Source: an uncultured Bacteroidales bacterium (GTDB lineage Bacteria > Bacteroidota > Bacteroidia > Bacteroidales > UBA932). Taken from it: a stretch of 64,000 bases of DNA. The stretch is from positions 248,001 through 312,000 of the forward strand of contig CAKVCK010000001.1 of the NCBI GenBank assembly GCA_934725575.1. The letters run 5' to 3'. Position 1 is the stretch's first letter, and the number at the start of each line of letters is the position of its first letter. Shown here in pieces: positions 58,530 to 64,000 of this stretch. The notes under the pieces were generated by a model that saw only the letters and a list, made by a program, of their open reading frames with translations, had not been told where the DNA came from and ran no database searches. Both the position numbers and the translations under genes were made by a program.

Positions 58530-61169
58530 TTAAATCACCTCAAGATCTGCGGCCGGGAGCCAGCCTTGACGACCGTCCGCAAGAGAGATGTTCTTCCAAG
58601 AGCCAACCTCGTCCAGAATCGTGACCTTTGTGCCTTCGTGGATTACGAAGAGATCCTTTGACGAGCCGGAGGACGGCGAACTTTTCACTGAAGAGACAGG
58701 TGACATCACGATCGCCGTGTCGGTCTTCATACTGTCGGATTTCTGCCAGGCAGAGAAACTCAAAGCCCCGGCGGAAAGCAACAGAAGCACGATTCCGCAA
58801 TAGAAGCCAGCACGTCTTTTGCCGACCGACGAACCCAGCAGAAACAGAAGTCCCATCATCAAGGCTGCGGCAAGCAGCACAAGGAATATGACCGCCCAGG
58901 CGTTGGATCCCATCACGTAGCAGACTTTCCTTGCTACACTCTTGAGAATGAACTCCGGCACAGGTTCGATCTTGTCCTGCACGAAATTGCCTGTGAACTC
59001 CAGATTGTAACGGGCATCCGAATAGGACGGGTCAAGCCTCAAGGCCCTCTCATAGTTCAGAATGGCCTTAGGATAATTGCCTTGCTTGAACCAGGCGTTG
59101 CCAAGGTTGTAGTACAACTTCGCTGACTTCTGTCCGGACTCTTCAATGGAAGTCCAAGCCGTCGAGGCATCTGCGAACTTGCCGTCCGTATAGGCCTGCA
59201 CACCTGCTGTCCAAAGAGAATCCAGATCCTTCGCCTGTATATTCATTGAAGCTCCAAGAGACAGGAGCAGGATCACGACAGAGGCTACTTTTTTCAATGA
59301 TTTACCGCCGGTTTTGAGACCAGAGTCGATTGACGAGATCACTTTCAGCGCCGCATCATAGTGGGATCTCATAGCCTCGTTGCCGCCGTCAGGAGAATAG
59401 CGGGCAAACTCACAAGCGTCAAGAAGATCAGTAAAAGCCTTCGTCTGCTCCTCGCTCACACCACCCTCGGTAAGGGCGGAAACGATGTTATCCTTACTTA
59501 TCTCGGACATATCCATATTCAATTTGTCGGAAACGAATCCAATCAGAGCCTTGTGAAGTTCCTCATAGAAAGCGGTATAGAGGCTCTTGTCAAGATATTC
59601 GCCAGCCAGTTTGAGCCGCTTCTGAGCCATTTTCGTGGCACGTCTGTTCTTTGTGCCGGCGACATCAGCCCGCATCGCGGCAACCTTCCTGAACGCAAGG
59701 TAAACCACCGCGGCACCCACAATCATCAAAGCCAACAGGACCCAGAAGAACACCGAACCAACGAAGAACGACCCGGAACCGGAAAGATTCGGCTTGCCTG
59801 TGAATATGAACCTGATGTCATCGGCAAGGCTCTTCACGTCCTTCCTCTCGACTCCGGAATTGACCGTCGCCACAGGAGCGGAATCCCCTCCCTTTCCCTT
59901 GGCAACCTTGATGTGCAGAGGTTCGGTCTTGAGAGTCACGTATTTACCGGAATTGACATCGTAGTAGGAATATTCAACAGGATCAATAGTGAAATCCCCG
60001 TGGCTTCTCGGAATGAAAGGATATTCAAAAGACTTGCTGCCGGAAGTGCCGCCGTTGCTCTTGTCGGTGTTTTCGGTCGTTTTGGTGTCATATACCTCAA
60101 AGTCAGGAGGGAAGTTGACTTTCGGTTCCTCCAGAAGAGCCACGTTTCCACGGCCGGAGACAGTGATGATCAGCGAGGCCGCGTCGTGGGTCTTGAGGTT
60201 GTCCGTTGTGAGACGCGCGGATATTCCGAAATTGCCCACACCACCACCGAATGAGGCAGGCTGTCCGGCCGGAAGCGGATTCACCTTGACCTTTACCGCA
60301 GGAGTTGTCACCCTTTTGCGGATGGTCTGATATTCATCCTGAAAGAATCTGTCAAACAGACTGCTTGAGGCTGACTGTGCGGCCCTGACATTGACAAGGC
60401 ACACAAGTTCGGCCGGTTCTATAGTGATGGTTCCGGACTGCTGAGGGATCAGAACGTATGTCCTCAGGAGAGCGGTGTTGTAAATCTTGTCGTCCAGACT
60501 CTCGCGCTTGAACTCGATGTTGGTCGGAGCAAAAGTCTCCTGACTCCAGAATCCGTTGAATGTCGGCAATTTAGCATTCTCAAATCCGACCACATTGACC
60601 CTTTGGTAAATCTTGAGCGTGGCCGTTATCGGTTCTCCGATAACCACTTCGGAACGGCTAAGTGACAATCTCAGAAACAGGTCTCCGGAAGATATGTCTC
60701 CCGTTGAAGATGTCTGTCCGCCACCGGAGGACTTTGCTCCGTTACCGCCTTGACCTGAAGATTGGGATGCCGAGGCTCCGTCACTCACAACCTGGATGGA
60801 AACCGATGACGATGCGATCTTGTCACCGGAAAGCATCGCCGTGGCCACAGGCAGCTGGAATGTTCCTGTGGATTTTGGAATAAGTATGTAGGTGAATGTT
60901 GTCTGATGGGAGGACGACCTCTTTCCGTTGATGATCTGGATGCTGGAGCTGGAGCCTTTCTGAGGTCCCCAGACCAGCTGGAAATCATCACCCTCTGACC
61001 AGTGGAAATCCGACGGGCTCTTCTCCCCCTCAATTATGAAAGTGACATTGAACTGCTCGTTCACAGCGACAACATCCGGTGCTTCGACCCTGATCACATT
61101 CTGGGCAGACATCTGAAAAATGGCTATGAGCAAAAAAGCCGCGATACTAAACAATCTCTTCATATTCAT
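58530..61169 (-). CDS. BatD-BatE fusion protein (aerotolerance cluster)
   Basis: 879 residues from ATG 61169. Residues 1-25 are a signal peptide; about 25-430 is the BatD beta-rich extracytoplasmic part (VIRVEAPDVVAVNEQFNVTF, IYQRVNVVGFENAKLPTFNG); a membrane segment lies at about 470-493; 500-620 is the BatD cytoplasmic helical part. At about 625-648 a stretch KKVASVVILLLSLGASMNIQ follows that looks exactly like the signal peptide of BatE, and then the BatE parts: TPR (about 650-730, AKLYYNLGNAWFKQGNYPKA, ILNYERALRLDPSYSDARYN), two membrane segments (about 757-780 and 789-808) and a C-terminal SH3-like domain (EGTKVTILDEVGSWKNISLA). In Bacteroides batD and batE are separate genes. Last gene of the bat run. 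Confidence 0.9.
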   Translation of the reverse strand: MNMKRLFSIAAFLLIAIFQMSAQNVIRVEAPDVVAVNEQFNVTFIIEGEKSPSDFHWSEGDDFQLVWGPQKGSSSSIQIINGKRSSSHQTTFTYILIPKSTGTFQLPVATAMLSGDKIASSSVSIQVVSDGASASQSSGQGGNGAKSSGGGQTSSTGDISSGDLFLRLSLSRSEVVIGEPITATLKIYQRVNVVGFENAKLPTFNGFWSQETFAPTNIEFKRESLDDKIYNTALLRTYVLIPQQSGTITIEPAELVCLVNVRAAQSASSSLFDRFFQDEYQTIRKRVTTPAVKVKVNPLPAGQPASFGGGVGNFGISARLTTDNLKTHDAASLIITVSGRGNVALLEEPKVNFPPDFEVYDTKTTENTDKSNGGTSGSKSFEYPFIPRSHGDFTIDPVEYSYYDVNSGKYVTLKTEPLHIKVAKGKGGDSAPVATVNSGVERKDVKSLADDIRFIFTGKPNLSGSGSFFVGSVFFWVLLALMIVGAAVVYLAFRKVAAMRADVAGTKNRRATKMAQKRLKLAGEYLDKSLYTAFYEELHKALIGFVSDKLNMDMSEISKDNIVSALTEGGVSEEQTKAFTDLLDACEFARYSPDGGNEAMRSHYDAALKVISSIDSGLKTGGKSLKKVASVVILLLSLGASMNIQAKDLDSLWTAGVQAYTDGKFADASTAWTSIEESGQKSAKLYYNLGNAWFKQGNYPKAILNYERALRLDPSYSDARYNLEFTGNFVQDKIEPVPEFILKSVARKVCYVMGSNAWAVIFLVLLAAALMMGLLFLLGSSVGKRRAGFYCGIVLLLLSAGALSFSAWQKSDSMKTDTAIVMSPVSSVKSSPSSGSSKDLFVIHEGTKVTILDEVGSWKNISLADGRQGWLPAADLEVI

Positions 61170-61173
61170 CACC

Positions 61174-61938
61174 TTACCAATTCTTCTCCTTCTGGCGGGA
61201 TTTCAGCAGAGCCGCCTTCTCCTTGTTGACCTTGTCCTGGGTTTCCTTCTCGCGGGCCTGGACAGCTTTCAGCATCTGCTGCGCCTGCTGCGGGGAGATC
61301 TTCGCCTCTCCCTGACCATCACCTTGCTGAGGCTTCGGCTGATCTCCTTGATTCTGATCCTTGTTTTGATCATTATTCTGTTTCTGATCCTGGTCCTGAT
61401 TCTGATCTTTATTCTTGTCCTGGTCGTTATTATTCTGGTTCTGTTGCTGATCCTGATTATTCTGCTGGTCATTGCCTCCGCCTCCTCCCTGCTGTTCCTC
61501 ATTCTTCAGCATCTGCTTGGCATAGGCATAGTTTTCCTTCGCGTCCAGATCATCAGGGTTCTGAAGCAGAGACCGCTTGTAGGCATCCACTGCGGCCTTC
61601 CAGTCCTTTTTCTGAACCGCGATGTTACCAAGATTGTAGAAATAGTCAGCGGCGTGCTCCGAAGCCGGAGCAACATCCTTCAGCTTCTCCAAAGACTTTC
61701 CGGCCTCATCAAAATTATTCTCCTTGTAAAGAGCGCCGGCAAGATTGTAATTGGCGGCGAAAGACAAGGAGTCCTTAACCTGTGCCTTACGGTACTCTAT
61801 CTCAGCTTTCTGCCAGTTTCCTTTCTTGAACTGACGATTGCCGGCACGAACCTCCTTGCGGTCAGTCTGCGCCAGCGCCACCGCTGAGGATAACACCAGC
61901 AAAGCAGCCGTCAAACCATATTTCAAAAACGTCTTCAT
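61174..61938 (-). CDS. batC: BatC-like exported TPR protein with Q/N/D-rich region
   Basis: 254 residues. Signal peptide (1-23, VALAQ), TPR units (about 30-150; NRQFKKGNWQKAEIEYRKAQ, AADYFYNLGNIAVQKKDWKA, AVDAYKRSLLQNPDDLDAKE) and a low-complexity segment (about 155-215) made almost only of Q, N, D and K, with a short charged end. The order batA-batB-batC-batD/E fits the Bacteroides aerotolerance operon; the start overlaps the end of batB by 4 bp. The low-complexity part has no known role. Confidence 0.88.
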   Translation of the reverse strand: MKTFLKYGLTAALLVLSSAVALAQTDRKEVRAGNRQFKKGNWQKAEIEYRKAQVKDSLSFAANYNLAGALYKENNFDEAGKSLEKLKDVAPASEHAADYFYNLGNIAVQKKDWKAAVDAYKRSLLQNPDDLDAKENYAYAKQMLKNEEQQGGGGGNDQQNNQDQQQNQNNNDQDKNKDQNQDQDQKQNNDQNKDQNQGDQPKPQQGDGQGEAKISPQQAQQMLKAVQAREKETQDKVNKEKAALLKSRQKEKNW

Positions 61939-62945
61939 CTTTCTCCTTCAAACAAATGTCTGCGTGAACGTCTTTCCCCGATGAGCATCTCAAGGGCGAA
62001 TAACACCAGCGCTATTCCAAGGAAATACATAAACTGCTCGTCATATTCCTCAAATACCACGGAATTATATTCCTCATCCTCCATCTTCCGGATGTCGTTG
62101 ATGATCGGAGTAAGGCCGAATTCATCGTTTCCGGCGTGGACGTAGGCACCGCCTCCGGCGGAAGCGACCTCCTTGAGCGTCTCCTCGTCAAGACGTGTCA
62201 CGACGATATTCCCGTCCTTGTCCTTAAGTAAGCCTCCGTCCATCGGAATCGGCTGTCCGTCAGCGGATCCCACGCCGATAGTATAGACCTTGATTCCTGC
62301 CTCGGCGGCCTGTTTGGCGGCTGCCACGGCATCGTCCTCGTGATTCTCGCCATCGGTGATCACGATGATCGCGCGGCTGTGCTCGCTCTGCGCGCTGAAT
62401 CCACGGATAGCTGTGTTGATTGCGTCGCCTATCGCCGTTCCCTGAATAGGAATCGACTCGGTCGAGATGGAATTCAGGAACATCTTGGCGCTCACATAGT
62501 CAGAAGTGATCGGAAGTTGGACGAACGATGTTCCGGCGAACACAATCAGACCGATACGGTCGTCCTGAAGCTTGTCAGTGATTCTGGAAATCGCCAGTTT
62601 AGCCCGTTCCAACCTATTTGGAGAGTAGTCCTTGGCAAGCATCGAGTTGGACACATCCAAGGCTATCATAATCTCGGCACCTTTCGTCTTGTGTTCCTTC
62701 AGTTTCGCTCCGATCTGAGGTCTGGACAAACCGATGGCGAAAAAGAAAAACGCCAACGAGAAAAGGACTGTTCTCACCCACAACTTGTTACGAGACCACG
62801 AAGGCATCAGGTCGTTCACAAGAGCCTCGTCTCCGAATCTGCGCAGACAGCGGCGCCTGTTCCACAGCCAAAGCCCCATCCCGAGGAAAAAGAACGGAAT
62901 CAGGAGCAGAAGCAACAGATAATGCGGTGCGGCGAATATTATCAT
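61935..62945 (-). CDS. batB: VWA domain protein BatB
   Basis: 336 residues. Two N-terminal membrane segments (LLLLLLIPFFFLGMGLWLW and VRTVLFSLAFFFFAIGLS), a von Willebrand A domain (about 88-290) with the MIDAS start ALDVSNSMLA and ITDGENHEDD, and a C-terminal membrane segment (about 305-322, FMYFLGIALVLFALEML). It lies in the inner membrane with its VWA domain in the periplasm and probably binds the other Bat proteins. Overlaps batA and batC by 4 bp each. Confidence 0.94.
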   Translation of the reverse strand: MIIFAAPHYLLLLLLIPFFFLGMGLWLWNRRRCLRRFGDEALVNDLMPSWSRNKLWVRTVLFSLAFFFFAIGLSRPQIGAKLKEHKTKGAEIMIALDVSNSMLAKDYSPNRLERAKLAISRITDKLQDDRIGLIVFAGTSFVQLPITSDYVSAKMFLNSISTESIPIQGTAIGDAINTAIRGFSAQSEHSRAIIVITDGENHEDDAVAAAKQAAEAGIKVYTIGVGSADGQPIPMDGGLLKDKDGNIVVTRLDEETLKEVASAGGGAYVHAGNDEFGLTPIINDIRKMEDEEYNSVVFEEYDEQFMYFLGIALVLFALEMLIGERRSRRHLFEGER

Positions 62946-63925
62946 AACAACCTCCTTAACAACAATTTAACAAGAGCCTCCAACGCCAGACAGATCAATG
63001 CGGCAAGGGCGTAGGACCCGAACAGCTCCTTATAGACCGGGAAACTGTCGATGGTCGTGCGCGCCTTCTCCATCTTGTTGATGTCTGAATATATTTCCGC
63101 AAGCTTTGTGTTGTCGGTAGCTCTGAAATATTTTCCTCCCGTCATCGAAGCTATGCTGGACAACAGTTTCTCGTCAAGTTCAACCTTAAGATTCTGCATC
63201 TGCACTCCCCACGGGGTCATCACAGGATACGGAGCCTCGCCATTGGCTCCGACACCTATAGTGTAAACCCTTATCCCATAAGTTTTTGCGATCTCGGCTG
63301 CGGTTTCAGGGGATATCTCTCCGCAGTTGTTCACACCATCGGTAAGCAGGATCACGACCCGGCTCTTGGCATCGGAATCCTTGATTCTGGCGACCGCCGT
63401 GGCAAGTCCGTTGCCGATTGCCGTACCGTCCTCGATCAAGTCGGTGGAGATCTCCTTCATCAGGTTGATCAAAGTCGCCCTGTCGGTGGTCAGCGGACAC
63501 TGGGTGTAACTCTCTCCGGCGAACACCACGATTCCCATCCTGTCGGAAGGTCTCTGGGCGATGAACTCGATGGCGATGTCCTTGGCGGCGCTGATTCGGT
63601 CCGGGGTGAAATCCCTGGCCAGCATACTGGTCGAGACATCCATCGCAAGCACGATGTCAATACCCTCCGTGTCAACCTTTTCAACCTTGGTAGATGAACG
63701 AGGCCTGGCAATCGCAACCACAATCAGCGAAAGCGCGGCTATCCTGAATATGAAGGGAATATGCCTGATCACCCCGAGGACTGTCTTTCCGCCTTTCTTC
63801 CAAGGCGTGACGCTTGAGACTCTCAAATGCGGACGACGGTCTTTCAGTTCCACATACAGATAGCGCAGAACCAGCAAGGCCGGTACCACAAGGAGCCAAA
63901 GCAGTTTAGGATATTCAAAGAACAT
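62942..63925 (-). CDS. batA: VWA domain protein BatA
   Basis: 327 residues with the same build as BatB: N-terminal membrane segments (LLWLLVVPALLVLRYLYVEL, IPFIFRIAALSLIVVAIA), VWA domain with MIDAS AMDVSTSMLARDFTPDRISA and LLTDGVNNCG, and a C-terminal membrane segment. BatA and BatB are paralogues. The start codon shares a base with the stop of the upstream gene (TAATG). Confidence 0.94.
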   Translation of the reverse strand: MFFEYPKLLWLLVVPALLVLRYLYVELKDRRPHLRVSSVTPWKKGGKTVLGVIRHIPFIFRIAALSLIVVAIARPRSSTKVEKVDTEGIDIVLAMDVSTSMLARDFTPDRISAAKDIAIEFIAQRPSDRMGIVVFAGESYTQCPLTTDRATLINLMKEISTDLIEDGTAIGNGLATAVARIKDSDAKSRVVILLTDGVNNCGEISPETAAEIAKTYGIRVYTIGVGANGEAPYPVMTPWGVQMQNLKVELDEKLLSSIASMTGGKYFRATDNTKLAEIYSDINKMEKARTTIDSFPVYKELFGSYALAALICLALEALVKLLLRRLL

Positions 63926-64000
63926 TACGCCTGACCTCCTTCTTTTTTAGCCGGAGATTTCGCTTCAGCCGCCTTCCTGGCAGCCTCCTCCTCGGCAAGT
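63925..64000 (-). CDS. 3' end of a gene upstream of batA, unidentified
   Basis: The last 24 complete codons read LAEEEAARKAAEAKSPAKKE and GGQA before TAA (63925-63927). The end is alanine-, lysine- and glutamate-rich. In Bacteroides the gene at this place is a further member of the bat run, behind moxR and a DUF58 gene; the fragment is too short to say more. Confidence 0.55.
   Translation of the reverse strand, partial: LAEEEAARKAAEAKSPAKKEGGQA

Noticed and set aside
61120..61887. A leucine/isoleucine-rich plus-strand frame that looks like a membrane protein
   Set aside because: It is the mirror of the Q/N/D-rich segment of batC; the complement of CAG, AAC and GAT codons gives Leu, Ile and Val. 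No real gene signals.
1..64000. CRISPR array, rRNA operon, prophage or intact insertion sequence
   Set aside because: No regular direct repeats with spacers, rRNA segments, phage structural genes or transposase motifs were seen on either strand.

Overview
The window is chromosomal DNA from a member of the Bacteroidota, most likely an uncultured or gut/rumen Bacteroidales lineage of medium G+C content. The signs are a SusC/SusD pair, a DUF6377 regulator, the five-part Bat (aerotolerance) cluster, a Bacteroides-type malate dehydrogenase, the TGS-uridine kinase fusion, DUF3822 next to rsmD, and many promoters of the Bacteroidetes type (TTG, 19-20 bp, TAnnTTTG). I cannot name the species.

Layout. 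0-7.5 kb (minus strand): a DUF6377 membrane regulator, then a glycerophosphodiester phosphodiesterase lipoprotein, SusC and SusD (SusD runs off the left edge); this looks like a small import and degradation locus. 7.9-10.8 kb: pnp and rpsO. 10.9-13.4 kb: YgjP-like metalloprotein, CPBP protease and sugar nucleotidyltransferase, overlapping on the minus strand. 13.5-15.2 kb: DivIC/FtsB-like protein and purB. 15.2-15.9 kb: an AT-rich hipB plus an orphan HipA N-terminal (HipS-like) gene without a kinase. 16.0-24.9 kb: one long minus-strand run, reading a membrane-anchored unknown, DUF3822, rsmD, a YjgR/HerA-like ATPase, and then a carbohydrate block of GH2, an SDR (likely fructuronate reductase), uxuA and a GH29 fucosidase. 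25.0-31.0 kb (plus): DHH phosphoesterase, two FKBP-like lipoproteins, MATE transporter, cytidylate-kinase-like protein, serine hydrolase. 31.1-33.2 kb: ackA with a Ptb-family acyltransferase. 33.3-40.1 kb: short ComEC, fucP, fucI, glycosyltransferase, lepA. 40.2-41.7 kb: ECF sigma cassette. 41.7-43.2 kb: trmN6, lolD. 43.4-45.5 kb: tRNA-Pro, a decayed gene fragment and a repeat-containing lipoprotein that runs into the next gene. 45.4-50.1 kb (minus): phosphopantetheinyl transferase, LemA, DUF2207, ABC exporter. 50.3-54.7 kb (plus): mdh, TPR protein, EnvC-like protein, tsaE. 54.9-58.4 kb: comM and the nucleoside kinase. 58.5-64 kb (minus): batA, batB, batC and a batD-batE fusion.

How the genes work together. 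GH29 plus FucP and FucI point to release, uptake and isomerisation of L-fucose; GH2, the SDR and UxuA point to glycoside hydrolysis and hexuronate catabolism ending in 2-keto-3-deoxygluconate. AckA with the Ptb-family enzyme and Mdh belong to fermentative acetate and succinate formation.

The most unusual observations are: the octamer GAATATTC is about twenty-fold over-represented; batD and batE are fused with an internalised signal peptide; hipB-hipS lacks a kinase; a lipoprotein gene overlaps the 3' end of an ABC transporter gene by 141 bp; PNPase carries a DRRNG-repeat tail; and two intergenic hairpins share a REP-like core. I see no CRISPR array, rRNA operon, intact insertion sequence or prophage.
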